DNA of 64,000 nucleotides, taken from contig LJCV01000188.1 of NCBI GenBank assembly GCA_001298575.1, positions 1 through 64,000 on the forward strand, read 5' to 3'. A program made the position numbers and the translations under genes. The notes beneath the pieces are model-generated. The model was not told where the DNA came from. It ran no database searches and was given only the letters and a program-made list of their open reading frames with translations. Origin of the DNA: Actinobacteria bacterium OK074. GTDB lineage: Bacteria > Actinomycetota > Actinomycetes > Streptomycetales > Streptomycetaceae. This document shows positions 25,301-34,019 of this stretch, one piece after another; positions within the stretch are counted from its first letter, which is position 1, and the number at the start of each line of letters is the position of its first letter.

Positions 25301-25535
25301 CGGCCCCTCGCCGGCACGGCGGGACGGCCCGTCCGTACGGGCCGTACGGTAGGGGCGCGAGGGGCGTACGGGACGCACAACTGCGGCTGGCTGTCGTGTG
25401 TTTCGCCCTCGGCGTACGGAGATCGAGTCAGCAGTGAAGGAATGCGTTCTTCGCTTGCCGCCACGACCGCGGCACGGTAAACCGATCTGACCCGTCACCT
25501 CCGGCGGGCCGGTGGTCGCGACCTGGGGAGCGGGC

Positions 25536-26261
25536 ATGAGTGTGACGAGTCGGTACCGGGAAGCCTGGGAAGGCTTCTGGCGCGAGGTGCCCGACACACC
25601 GGCGGCCGTCTTCTGGGACTCCGAACCGCCGCTCACCTCGGGCGTCCACATCGCCGTCTTCGAGCCGATGCTGACCGACCACGACCTGCCGCTGGTCGAC
25701 CTCGGCTGCGGCAACGGCACCCAGACACGCTTCCTCGCCGACCGCTTCCCGCGGGTCGTCGGCGCGGACCTGTCGGTCGCCGCCGTCGAGCACGCCCGGC
25801 GCGCCGATCCGGGCGGCCTTGCCCCCTACCGGGTCCTCGACGCGGCCGACAAGGACGAGGCGGAGGCGCTGCACACCGAACTCGGCGACGTCAACGTCTA
25901 CATGCGGGGCGTCCTGCACCAGTGCGAGCCGGACGACCGGCAGGCGCTCGTCGACGGCATCGCGACCCTGCTGGGCGAGCGCGGCCGGGTCTTCCTCGTC
26001 GAACTCGCCGAGGAGGCCGGGACCGTCCTGCGCGAGCTGGCACAGAGCGCCGAGGGCCCGCCGCCCAAACTGGCCCCGGTCTTCCGGCACGGCATCGCCC
26101 CCGGCGCGGTCGCGGACGCCGCGATCCCCGTCTATCTCGGCGTGGCCGGCCTGACGATCGTGTCCAGCGGCGAACTTCCGCTCGTCACCACCGAGTACCG
26201 GCCGGACGGCACCCGCATCGAACTGCCCTCCCGCTGGGTGGTCGCGGGACGCTCCGGCTGA
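25536..26261 (+). CDS. Class I SAM-dependent methyltransferase
   Basis: A 241-aa protein with the S-adenosylmethionine site LPLVDLGCGNGTQTRFLADRFP (about residues 50-70) and the acidic loop 2 in VVGADLSVAAVEHARR. The N-terminus, SRYREAWEGFWREV, suggests a small-molecule methyltransferase, but the substrate is unknown. The start ATG 25536 is preceded by GGGGAG. The gap before it (25301-25535) has overlapping CCGTACGG-type inverted repeats near 25335-25350 that may terminate the phosphatase transcript. Confidence 0.85.
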   Translation: MSVTSRYREAWEGFWREVPDTPAAVFWDSEPPLTSGVHIAVFEPMLTDHDLPLVDLGCGNGTQTRFLADRFPRVVGADLSVAAVEHARRADPGGLAPYRVLDAADKDEAEALHTELGDVNVYMRGVLHQCEPDDRQALVDGIATLLGERGRVFLVELAEEAGTVLRELAQSAEGPPPKLAPVFRHGIAPGAVADAAIPVYLGVAGLTIVSSGELPLVTTEYRPDGTRIELPSRWVVAGRSG

Positions 26262-26414
26262 CCGGTCCGACTAATTCGGCGGAGGCCGTCGACGGCGTCG
26301 AAAGCCCAGGTGGGACCAGTGATCACGGCGGTCCCGAAGGGTGCCGGACGAGGTCCGCTGGGCCGGATCGGTGGGAGTTATCCACAGGGCTGGTCGCGGA
26401 GCGTCACGGCCGCG

Positions 26415-26420
26415 TACGGT
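26415..26420 (+). promoter_or_regulatory. -10 element of the peptidase operon (leaderless start)
   Basis: TACGGT ends six nt before the ATG of the M55 peptidase gene, and no Shine-Dalgarno is present, so the operon transcript may begin at the start codon. Confidence 0.45.
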
Positions 26421-26426
26421 TTCCGC

Positions 26427-27260
26427 ATGAAGATCCTGATCAGCGCCGACATGGAGGGCGCCACCGGTGTGACGTGGCCGGCCGACGTGCTGCCGGGCAC
26501 CCCGCAGTGGGAGCGATGCCGCTCGCTGTTCACGTCCGACGTGAACGCGGCCGTGCTCGGCTTCTACGACGGCGGCGCCGACGAGGTGCTCATCAACGAG
26601 GCCCACTGGACGATGCGCAACCTCCTGCTCGAACGGCTCGACGAGCGGGCGGAGATGCTCACGGGCCGGCACAAGACCCTCTCCATGGTGGAAGGCGTGC
26701 AGCACGGGGACGTGGACGGCATCGCGTTCGTCGGCTACCACGCGGGCGCCGGCATGGAGGGCGTCCTGGCCCACACCTACCTCGCCAACTCGATCACCGG
26801 GGTGTGGCTGAACGACGTACGCGCCAGCGAGGGCCTGCTGAACGCGCACGTGGTCGCCGAGTACGGCGTCCCGGTGGTGCTGGTCACGGGCGACGACGTG
26901 GCCTGCGAGGACGCCCTCGGGTACGCGCCCGGGGCGCTGAAAGTGGCCGTCAAGGACCATGTCTCGCGGTACGCGGCGGTGTGCCGCACCCCGGCGAGGA
27001 CCGCCGCCGACATCCGCGCGGCGGCCAAGGAGGCGGCGGCCCTGGCGGTGCGTCACCCACCGGTACGGGGCGGGCCGTTCACCGTGGCGCTGGAGTTCGA
27101 CGCCGAACACCTGGCGATGGCCGCCACCGTCGTACCCGGGGTGGACCGTATCGGGGAACGGAGGGCGGCCTACACGAGCGGGACCATGTACGAGGCAATT
27201 CGCACCTTCAAGGCGGTCACCACGATCGTCTCGGCCGCGGTGGAGGAGCAGTATGGCTGA
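26427..27260 (+). CDS. M55-family D-aminopeptidase (DppA-like)
   Basis: A 277-aa zinc peptidase of the DppA family, whose Bacillus member releases D-alanine from D-amino peptides. Metal ligands are visible at SADMEG (residues 7-10), the histidine in NEAHWT (about 60), and FVGYHAG (about 100); DVRASEGLLNA supplies the expected glutamate. It heads four peptidase genes. The start MKILISADMEG is that of the family; a TACGGT -10 element six nt upstream suggests a leaderless mRNA. Its stop overlaps the next gene by 8 bp. Its probable role is degrading D-residue-containing peptides, such as cell-wall fragments. Confidence 0.9.
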   Translation: MKILISADMEGATGVTWPADVLPGTPQWERCRSLFTSDVNAAVLGFYDGGADEVLINEAHWTMRNLLLERLDERAEMLTGRHKTLSMVEGVQHGDVDGIAFVGYHAGAGMEGVLAHTYLANSITGVWLNDVRASEGLLNAHVVAEYGVPVVLVTGDDVACEDALGYAPGALKVAVKDHVSRYAAVCRTPARTAADIRAAAKEAAALAVRHPPVRGGPFTVALEFDAEHLAMAATVVPGVDRIGERRAAYTSGTMYEAIRTFKAVTTIVSAAVEEQYG

Positions 27261-28617
27261 CAGCACGACACAACAGGCCGGCGGACAGGCCGGACAGGCC
27301 GACGAGCGGGCACTGGACGAGGTCGTCCGGTTCACCTCCGAGCTGATCCGCCTCGACACCACCAACCGGGGCGGCGGGGACTGCCGGGAACGGCCGGCCG
27401 CCGAGTACGCCGCCGAGCAGCTCGCCGGGGCCGGACTGGAACCCACCCTCCTGGAACGCACCCGGGGCCGCACGAACGTCGTCGCGCGCCTGGCGGGCAC
27501 CGACCCGGCCGCCGGGGCGCTGCTCCTGCACGGTCACCTCGACGTGGTGCCCGCGCAGGCGGCGGACTGGAGCGTGCACCCGTTCTCCGGAGAGGTGCGC
27601 GACGGCGTCGTCTGGGGCCGGGGCGCCGTCGACATGAAGAACATGGACGCGATGATCCTCGCGGTCCTGCGGCTGTGGGCACGCACCGGCGTACGGCCCC
27701 GGCGCGACCTGGTGATCGCCTTCACCGCCGACGAGGAGGCGAACGCCGAGGACGGCGCCGGGTTCCTCGCCGACCGGCACCCGGAGCTGTTCGAGGGGTG
27801 CACCGAAGGCGTCGGCGAGTCCGGCGCGTTCACCTTCCACGACGGCGGCGGCCGACAGCTCTACCCCATCGCGGCGGGCGAGCGCGGCACCGGCTGGCTC
27901 AGGCTCACCGCACACGGCCGCGCGGGCCACGGCTCCAAGGTCAACCACTCCAACGCGGTCACCCGCCTGGCCGCCGCGGTGACCCGCATCGGGGAACACC
28001 GGTGGCCGCTGCGGCTGACGCCCACCGTACGGGCCGCCCTGACCGAACTGGCCGCCCTGTACGGCATCGGGACGGCCCCCGGGGACTTCGACGACCCGGA
28101 GGCGGTCGACGCCCTGCTCGGCAAGCTCGGCCCGGCGGCCACGCTCGTCGAGGCCACGGTCCGCAACAGCGCCAACCCGACGATGCTGGAGGCCGGTTAC
28201 AAGGTCAACGTCATCCCCGGCGAGGCCGTCGCGTACGTGGACGGACGGTATCTGCCCGGCTGCGAGGACGAGTTCCGCGCCACCCTCGACCGGCTGACCG
28301 GACCGGACGTGGAGTGGGAGTACCACCACCGGTCGGCCGCCCTCACCGCGCCGGTGGACGCGCCGGTCTACGCGAAGATGCGGGCCGCCGTCGAGGAGTT
28401 CGCGCCCGAGGGCCACGTGGTGCCGTACTGCATGTCGGGCGGCACGGACGCCAAGCAGTTCTCCCGGCTCGGCATCACCGGCTACGGGTTCGCGCCGCTG
28501 AAGCTGCCGGAGGGCTTCGACTACCAGGCGATGTTCCACGGCGTGGACGAGAGGGTCCCCGTCGAGGCACTCCACTTCGGCGTCCGCGTCCTCGACCGAT
28601 TTCTGCGCACGGCCTAG
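27253..28617 (+). CDS. M20-family metallopeptidase
   Basis: A 454-aa cytosolic zinc exopeptidase of the ArgE/DapE/CPG2 type. LLLHGHLDVVPA holds the first zinc histidine and catalytic aspartate, WGRGAVDMKNMDAM the bridging aspartate, and FTADEEANAEDGA the general-base glutamate pair; a distal histidine lies in HGRAGHGSKVNH within the lid domain. It probably removes single residues from short peptides. It overlaps the M55 gene by 8 bp and is followed 11 nt later by the S9 gene, so the four peptidases form one operon. The substrate cannot be set more precisely. Confidence 0.9.
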   Translation: MADSTTQQAGGQAGQADERALDEVVRFTSELIRLDTTNRGGGDCRERPAAEYAAEQLAGAGLEPTLLERTRGRTNVVARLAGTDPAAGALLLHGHLDVVPAQAADWSVHPFSGEVRDGVVWGRGAVDMKNMDAMILAVLRLWARTGVRPRRDLVIAFTADEEANAEDGAGFLADRHPELFEGCTEGVGESGAFTFHDGGGRQLYPIAAGERGTGWLRLTAHGRAGHGSKVNHSNAVTRLAAAVTRIGEHRWPLRLTPTVRAALTELAALYGIGTAPGDFDDPEAVDALLGKLGPAATLVEATVRNSANPTMLEAGYKVNVIPGEAVAYVDGRYLPGCEDEFRATLDRLTGPDVEWEYHHRSAALTAPVDAPVYAKMRAAVEEFAPEGHVVPYCMSGGTDAKQFSRLGITGYGFAPLKLPEGFDYQAMFHGVDERVPVEALHFGVRVLDRFLRTA

Positions 28618-28628
28618 AGGAGGCGGAG

Positions 28629-30596
28629 ATGACGAAACAGATCCTGCCGTACGGCTCCTGGCCGTCGCCGGTGAGCGCGGAACTGGCCGCCGCGCAGGAC
28701 GGGGCGCCCGAGTTCGTGGGCTTCGTCGGCGACGAGGCGTGGTGGACCGAACCGCGCCCCACCGAGGGCGGCCGGCGCGCCCTGGTGCGCCGGAGGGCCG
28801 ACGGCACCGAGCAGTCCGTACTGCCGCCGCCGTGGAACGTGCGCAGCCGCGTCATCGAGTACGGCGGCCGTCCCTGGGCGGGCGTGACGCGGCCCGGCGG
28901 CCCCCTGGTGGTGTTCGTGAACTTCGCGGACCAGCGGCTCTACGCGTACGAGCCCGGGGCGCCGGACACCCCGCCACGGCCGCTGACACCGGTGTCGTCC
29001 GTGGGCGGCGGACTGCGCTGGGCCGATCCCCGGGTCCGGGCCGAGCGGGACGAAGTGTGGTGCGTCCTGGAGGAGTTCACCGGGGCCGGCGCGACGGACG
29101 TGCGGCGCGTCCTGGCCGCCGTGCCGCTGGACGGCTCGGCCGCGCGGGACCGGGGCGCGGTGCGTGAACTCACCGACGGGGCGCACCGGTTCGTCACCGG
29201 GCCCCGGCTCTCGCCCGACGGCGGACGGGCCGCCTGGCTCGCCTGGGACCACCCGCGGATGCCCTGGGACGGCACGGAGCTGATCGTCGCCGAGGTGGCC
29301 GACGACGGCACGCTCCACCGGGCCCGGACCGTCGCGGGCGGCCCCGAGGAGTCCATCCCCCAGGCGGAGTGGGCCTTCGACGGGTCGCTGCTGTACACCA
29401 GCGACCGCGGCGGCTGGTGGAACCTGTACCGGGACGGCGTACCGCTGTGCCCCCGGGAGGAGGAGTTCGGCGGCCCGCTGTGGAAGATCGGGCAGCGGTG
29501 GTTCGCACCCCTGGAGGACGGGCGGATCGCCGTCGTGCACGGCCGGGGCGCCACCGCGCTCGGGGTGCTCGACCCGGAGACCGGCGAGGTGACGGACGTG
29601 GCCGGGCCGTGGAGCGAGTTCGCGGCCACGGTCGCCGCGCACGGCAGCCGGATCCTCGGCGTTGGGGCCGGACCGTACCGCGCGTTCGAGGTCGTCGAGG
29701 CGGACGCGGACACCGGCGGCGGCCGGGTGATCGGCGCCGCGCACCGGGACACCGTGGACCCCGCCCACTACCCCGAACCGCGGGTGCGCACCTTCACCGG
29801 ACCGGCGGGGCGCGACATCCACGCGCACGTGTATCCGCCGCGCAACCCCGAATGCGCCGCGCCCGCGGGCGCGTTGCCGCCGTACGTGGTCTGGGTGCAC
29901 GGCGGGCCGACCTCCCGCGCCCCGCTCGTGCTGGACCTGTCGATCGCCTACTTCACCTCGCGGGGCATCGGCGTCGCCGAGGTCAACTACGGCGGGTCGA
30001 CCGGGTACGGGCGGGAGTACCGCAACCGGCTGCGCGAGCAGTGGGGCGTCGTGGACGTCGAGGACTGCGCGGCCGTCGCCCGGGCCCTCGCCGCCGAGGG
30101 CACCGCGGACCCCGACCGGCTCGCCGTACGGGGCGGCAGCGCGGGCGGGTGGACCAGTGCCGTGTCCCTGGTGGCGACCGACGTGTACGCGTGCGGCACG
30201 ATCAGCTACCCGATCCTGGACCTCGGCGGCTGGCGGACGGGGGAGACCCACGACTTCGAGTCGGAGTACCTGGAGAGCCTGGTCGGGCCGATCGCGGAGG
30301 TTCCGCAGCGGTACGCGGAGCGGTCGCCCACCGGGCACGCCGACCGGGTCACCGTGCCCTTCCTGCTCCTCCAGGGACTCGACGACGTGATCTGCCCGCC
30401 CGTGCAGTGCGAGCGGTTCCTGTCCCAGATGGAGGGGAGAGGGGTGCCGCACGCGTACCTGACGTTCGCCGGGGAGGGGCACGGGTTCCGGCGGGCCGAC
30501 ACCATGGTCCGGGCGCTGGAGGCCGAACTCTCCCTGTACGCACAGGTCTTCGGGCTGAAACCGCCCGGGGTCCCGACACTGGAGCTGGTCAAGTGA
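28629..30596 (+). CDS. S9-family prolyl oligopeptidase-like serine peptidase
   Basis: A 655-aa two-domain enzyme. Residues 1 to about 385 form a seven-bladed propeller-like region (repeats such as LSPDGGRAAWLAWDHPRMPWDG) that restricts access to oligopeptides. The C-terminal alpha/beta-hydrolase has the nucleophile in VRGGSAGGWTS, the acid in LLLQGLDDVICP and the base in GEGHGFRR. It resembles dipeptidyl or acylaminoacyl peptidases. A strong Shine-Dalgarno (GAGGAGGCGGAG) precedes ATG 28629. No signal peptide is seen, so it works in the cytoplasm on imported or recycled peptides. Confidence 0.9.
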   Translation: MTKQILPYGSWPSPVSAELAAAQDGAPEFVGFVGDEAWWTEPRPTEGGRRALVRRRADGTEQSVLPPPWNVRSRVIEYGGRPWAGVTRPGGPLVVFVNFADQRLYAYEPGAPDTPPRPLTPVSSVGGGLRWADPRVRAERDEVWCVLEEFTGAGATDVRRVLAAVPLDGSAARDRGAVRELTDGAHRFVTGPRLSPDGGRAAWLAWDHPRMPWDGTELIVAEVADDGTLHRARTVAGGPEESIPQAEWAFDGSLLYTSDRGGWWNLYRDGVPLCPREEEFGGPLWKIGQRWFAPLEDGRIAVVHGRGATALGVLDPETGEVTDVAGPWSEFAATVAAHGSRILGVGAGPYRAFEVVEADADTGGGRVIGAAHRDTVDPAHYPEPRVRTFTGPAGRDIHAHVYPPRNPECAAPAGALPPYVVWVHGGPTSRAPLVLDLSIAYFTSRGIGVAEVNYGGSTGYGREYRNRLREQWGVVDVEDCAAVARALAAEGTADPDRLAVRGGSAGGWTSAVSLVATDVYACGTISYPILDLGGWRTGETHDFESEYLESLVGPIAEVPQRYAERSPTGHADRVTVPFLLLQGLDDVICPPVQCERFLSQMEGRGVPHAYLTFAGEGHGFRRADTMVRALEAELSLYAQVFGLKPPGVPTLELVK

Positions 30597-31651
30597 CGTG
30601 GCGTGGTTCGCCTGTCGGTGCCGTTGGCATGCGGGAGGTTTCCGGTGCTCCCGCACTCGCTCCGCTCGTCCGGCCGCGGCGGCTGCGGCCCGGTGCGCGG
30701 GTGGCCGTGGTCGCGCCCAGCGGGCCCGTGCGGGAGGAGCGGCTGAGCGCCGGGCTCGACCTTCTGCGGGGGTGGGACCTGGATCCCGTCGTGGCCCCGC
30801 ACGTGCTCGACCGGCACCCCGGCTTCCCCTACCTCGCGGGCGGTGACGCCGAGCGGGCCGCCGACTTCCAGGCCGCGTGGTGCGACCCGGACGTCGACGC
30901 GGTGCTGTGCGCCCGGGGCGGGTACGGGGCACAGCGGATGGTGGAGCTGCTGGACTGGGAGGCGCTGCGGGCGGCCGGGCCCAAGGTGCTCGTCGGCTTC
31001 AGCGACATCACCGCGCTGCACGAGGCGTTCGCGACCCGGCTGGGCCTGGCCACGCTGCACGGGCCGATGGTGGCGGCCGTGGACTTCCTGAAGAACGCGC
31101 GGGCGCAGGAGCACCTGCGGGCAACGCTCTTCGCCCCGGAGACCGTCCGCACGATCACGGCACTCGGGGTCCCGGGCACGGCTGCCGGGGCCGAGGGCAC
31201 GGCTGGTGGGGCTGAAGACACACCTCCCGGGGGCGCGGGCGGCGCACTGGTACCCGGGCGGGCCCGAGGCGTCACCTTCGGCGGGTGTCTGAGCATGCTG
31301 GCCAGTGAGCTGGGCACTCCGCACGCCCGTGCGGTCACCCGTGGCGGGCTGCTGTTCATCGAGGACGTCGGGGAGTCGGCGTACCGGGTCGACCGGCTCC
31401 TCACCCAGCTGCTGCGGGCCGGCCTGCTCGACGGGGTCGCCGGGATCGGGCTCGGCACCTGGGAGAGGTGCGGGCCCCACGAGGGGCTGCGCGCGGTGTT
31501 CGCCGACCGGCTCGGCGGACTGGGGGTACCGGTGGCGGCGGGGTTCCCGTTCGGGCACGGGGAGGGGGCGCTGACGATCCCCTTCGGGGTGGCGGCCGAA
31601 CTGGACGCGGGGGCGGGGACGTTGACGCTGCTGGAACCGGCGCTGATATGA
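30593..31651 (+). CDS. S66-family LD-carboxypeptidase (LdcA/MccF-like)
   Basis: A 352-aa serine peptidase of the muramoyltetrapeptide carboxypeptidase family, which cuts L-D bonds in recycled murein tetrapeptides or, in MccF, inactivates peptide-nucleotide antibiotics. VGFSDITALHE holds the nucleophile, LFIEDVGES the glutamate and PFGHGEGALTIPFG the histidine. A Gly/Ala/Thr-rich insertion (about residues 190-225) is unusual. The start is GTG 30593 overlapping the S9 stop (GTGA); ATG 30629 is an alternative. As last gene of the operon it strengthens the idea of D-residue peptide turnover. Confidence 0.88.
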   Translation: MTWRGSPVGAVGMREVSGAPALAPLVRPRRLRPGARVAVVAPSGPVREERLSAGLDLLRGWDLDPVVAPHVLDRHPGFPYLAGGDAERAADFQAAWCDPDVDAVLCARGGYGAQRMVELLDWEALRAAGPKVLVGFSDITALHEAFATRLGLATLHGPMVAAVDFLKNARAQEHLRATLFAPETVRTITALGVPGTAAGAEGTAGGAEDTPPGGAGGALVPGRARGVTFGGCLSMLASELGTPHARAVTRGGLLFIEDVGESAYRVDRLLTQLLRAGLLDGVAGIGLGTWERCGPHEGLRAVFADRLGGLGVPVAAGFPFGHGEGALTIPFGVAAELDAGAGTLTLLEPALI

Positions 31652-31733
31652 GGCCGCGCGGGACCGGCACCACTCGCTCACCCGCACGAGCCGATGCTCG
31701 TACAAGTAGATGAGGAGGCTGGAGCGGCTCGCG

Positions 31734-31739
31734 TAGGGT
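31734..31739 (+). promoter_or_regulatory. -10 element of the GNAT gene (leaderless)
   Basis: TAGGGT ends six nt before the GTG at 31746, with no ribosome-binding site between. Confidence 0.45.
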
Positions 31740-31745
31740 GACGGC

Positions 31746-32444
31746 GTGCTCGACGACGACAAGCAGGACGGCAAGGACGGCAAGGGCGACGACCGTACCG
31801 CCCCGGCTGCCCGCCGCTCACCCGAACCCGCCTCCGCCTCCGTACCCTCCCCCTACCTCGCCGAAGGCCCCCGAGTAGGTATCCGGCCCTTCACCTACGA
31901 CGACGGTGCCGAGTTCACCGCGCGGGTGTGGGAGAGCAAGGAACTGCACGGGCCGTGGCTGTTCCCGCCGGACGGTGAGCGGGCGTACCGGGCGTACGCG
32001 GGGCGGCTGATCGAGGACGGGACGAAGGCCGGGTTCCTGGTGTGCGAGCGGGACGGCGGTGGCATCGCGGGGTTCATCAACATCAACAACATCGTTCAGG
32101 GCGCCTTCCGCTGCGGTGCCATGGGCTACGGAGCGTTCGCGCACGCGGCCGGGCGCGGGCTGATGGGCGAGGGGCTCGACCTCGTGGTGGCGCACGCGTT
32201 CGGCCCGATGGGGCTGCACCGGCTGGAGATCAACGTCCAGCCGGGCAACACCGGGTCCATCGGGCTGGCCCGGCGCGGCGGGTTCCGGCTGGAGGGGTAC
32301 TCGCCGGACTTCCTCTTCATCGACGGCGCCTGGCGCGACCACGAGCGGTGGGCCATCACCGCGGAGATGGCCGCGCGCCGGGCGGTCGCGAAGGACGGCA
32401 AGGACGGCAAGGACGGCAAGGACGGCAAGGACGGCAAACCCTAG
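31746..32444 (+). CDS. GNAT-family N-acetyltransferase (RimJ/RimL type)
   Basis: A 232-aa protein. The acetyltransferase domain spans about 42-205, with VGIRPFTYDDGAEFTARVWESKELHGPW at the start and the acetyl-CoA-binding region in GLMGEGLDLVVAHAF followed by INVQPGNTGSIGLARRGGF. This is the RimJ/RimL pattern used to acetylate protein N-termini or small amines. Both ends carry low-complexity KDGK sequence: KQDGKDGKGDD near residue 7 and five KDG units at the C-terminus, the latter encoded by perfect 9-bp repeats. GTG 31746 is chosen because it sits six nt after a -10 element; the conserved domain begins some 40 residues later. Confidence 0.82.
   Translation: MLDDDKQDGKDGKGDDRTAPAARRSPEPASASVPSPYLAEGPRVGIRPFTYDDGAEFTARVWESKELHGPWLFPPDGERAYRAYAGRLIEDGTKAGFLVCERDGGGIAGFININNIVQGAFRCGAMGYGAFAHAAGRGLMGEGLDLVVAHAFGPMGLHRLEINVQPGNTGSIGLARRGGFRLEGYSPDFLFIDGAWRDHERWAITAEMAARRAVAKDGKDGKDGKDGKDGKP
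32391..32435 (+). repeat. Five 9-bp tandem repeats encoding KDG
   Basis: AAGGACGGC is repeated five times without change at the end of the GNAT gene, just before the last two codons. Identity at the DNA level suggests recent expansion. Confidence 0.9.
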
Positions 32445-32462
32445 CCAGGAAGCCGCGCGCCG

Positions 32463-32508
32463 AGCGGGCCCGCGGCCTCACGGCCAGCGGGCCCGCGGCC
32501 TCACGGCC
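32463..32508 (+). repeat. Two 23-bp perfect tandem copies
   Basis: A 23-bp unit starting AGCGGGCCCGCGGCCTCACG is repeated exactly once (32463-32485 and 32486-32508) between the convergent GNAT and VOC genes. Each copy contains a self-complementary GCGGGCCCGC, so it may also act as a terminator. Confidence 0.85.
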
Positions 32509-32532
32509 CTGTGCCCTCGCGGCCCCGCGCCC

Positions 32533-32886
32533 TCACGCGTCCGTACGCCGGTCCACGTACTCGAAGACGGTGCCGTCGGGATGCCGGACGATCAGGTTGC
32601 GGCCCACCGGAGTCGGCACCGGCCCCGCGATGATCTGCGCGCCCGCCGCGCTCAGCACCCGGTGGGCCTCGTCGACGTCCTTGACGGCGATGGTCGCGGC
32701 GACCTTGCGCAGGATGTCCAGTTCTTCCTTCGGCCCGCTCATGAGCAGGAAGAAACCGATCGCGGCGACGTGGACACCGCCACGTTCGAATCGGAGCGCC
32801 TGACCTCCCGTCACCTTCTCGTAGAACGGGATCGACGTCTCCAGGTCGTCGACGCAGACGCGCAGGGTGGTTCCCAGAATGTCCAT
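32533..32886 (-). CDS. VOC-family (glyoxalase/bleomycin-resistance fold) protein
   Basis: A 117-aa protein with two beta-alpha-beta-beta-beta modules. MDILGTTLRVCVDDLETSIPFYEKVTGGQ is the standard first strand-helix, and NLIVRHPDGTVFEYVDRR the last strand with its expected metal-ligand glutamate. Such proteins bind metals or sequester small molecules; no substrate can be named. The ATG at 32886 lacks a Shine-Dalgarno, but on the minus strand TAGGCT (32899-32894) precedes it by 7 nt, suggesting a leaderless mRNA. Confidence 0.83.
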   Translation of the reverse strand: MDILGTTLRVCVDDLETSIPFYEKVTGGQALRFERGGVHVAAIGFFLLMSGPKEELDILRKVAATIAVKDVDEAHRVLSAAGAQIIAGPVPTPVGRNLIVRHPDGTVFEYVDRRTDA

Positions 32887-32975
32887 GTGGACGAGCCTAG
32901 TTGGAGAAGGAGCCCCCGCCCCGAGCCGGAGTGGGCAGGAGCGCGGGGAGAGGGCTCCTTCGCGCGGCCGGTGGC

Positions 32976-33800
32976 TCAGGCCGCCGGCTTGCGGCAGAGG
33001 ATCTCGCCGGACAGCACGGCGAACCAGCCGTCCTCCTGGCGGCCCCATTCCCGCCACGCGTCCGCGATGGCGCCCAGCTGGCCGGCGGTCGCGTGGCCGC
33101 CCTCCGTGGCGCGGTCCGCGTAGGAGGAGTCGGTGGTGCGGTCCGCCCACAGGCCGCTCCACCAGGCGCGTTCCTCGGCGGTGGCATAGGTCCAGGTGCT
33201 GGAGGTGGCCGTGATGTCCTCGAACCCGGCGGCCAGGGCCCACGCCTTCAGGCGGCGTCCGGCGTCCGGTTCGCCGCCGTTGGCGCGGGCGACCTTCTCG
33301 TACAGGTCCAGCCAGTCGTCCAGGCCCGGAGTGAGCGGGTACCAGGTCATCGCCGCGTAGTCCCCGTCGCGGGCCGCGACGAAACCGCCCGGCTTGGTGA
33401 CCCGGAGCATCTCGCGCAGTGCCTGCACCGGGTCGCCCACGTGCTGGAGCACCTGGTGCGCGTGGACCACGCAGAACGTGTCGTCCGGGTAGTCCAGCGC
33501 GTGCACGTCCGCCACCGCGAAGTCGACGTTGGTCAGGCCCCGGCCCTCGGCGGTCGCCCGGGCCCGGTCCAGGATGCCCGGTGCGTAGTCGACGCCGGTG
33601 ACGTGCCCGTCGGGGACGAGCGCGGCCAGGTCCGCGGTGATGGTGCCCGGGCCGCAGCCGATGTCCAGGATCCTCATGTGCGGCTTGAGCGAACCGAGCA
33701 GGTAGGCCGCCGAGTTGGCGGCGGTGCGTGAGGTGTGCGAGCGGAGCACGGACTCGTGGTGGCCGTGCGTGTAGACAGCGGTCTCCTGCGGTTTCGACAT
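32976..33800 (-). CDS. Class I SAM-dependent methyltransferase (UbiE/COQ5-like)
   Basis: A 274-aa enzyme. MRILDIGCGPGTITADLAALVPDG (about 42-65) is motif I, VTGVDYAPGILDRAR carries the acidic ribose-binding residue, and VLQHVGDPVQALREMLRVTKPGG the post-II region. It resembles small-molecule C- or O-methyltransferases. GAAGGGGCCGACAGCC precedes the ATG. It is followed on the same strand by the VOC gene 89 bp later and is divergent from the ABC-F gene. The substrate is unknown. Confidence 0.87.
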   Translation of the reverse strand: MSKPQETAVYTHGHHESVLRSHTSRTAANSAAYLLGSLKPHMRILDIGCGPGTITADLAALVPDGHVTGVDYAPGILDRARATAEGRGLTNVDFAVADVHALDYPDDTFCVVHAHQVLQHVGDPVQALREMLRVTKPGGFVAARDGDYAAMTWYPLTPGLDDWLDLYEKVARANGGEPDAGRRLKAWALAAGFEDITATSSTWTYATAEERAWWSGLWADRTTDSSYADRATEGGHATAGQLGAIADAWREWGRQEDGWFAVLSGEILCRKPAA

Positions 33801-33983
33801 GGCTGTCGGCCCCTTCTCGTCGTCTTCCCGTCGTGTTCTCGTCCTTCGGATGCCACGGCGTACGGACCGCGGTGCCCGTGCTCATGACGGTACGCGCGTA
33901 ACCGAATACTGAGACCATGTGTCTTGGAATATGGACTGACGGGTCGTCGAATCGGGCCCGGGTGCCGGGCGGGCGAAAACGAT

Positions 33984-34013
33984 TTGGTGCTGTCGGGCGG
34001 CGCCGCTCAGACT
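33984..34013 (+). promoter_or_regulatory. Candidate promoter of the ABC-F gene
   Basis: TTGGTG (33984-33989) and CAGACT (34008-34013) are spaced by 18 nt, and the -10 ends six nt before ATG 34020, so the mRNA may be leaderless. No Shine-Dalgarno is seen. Confidence 0.4.
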
Positions 34014-34019
34014 GGCCCC

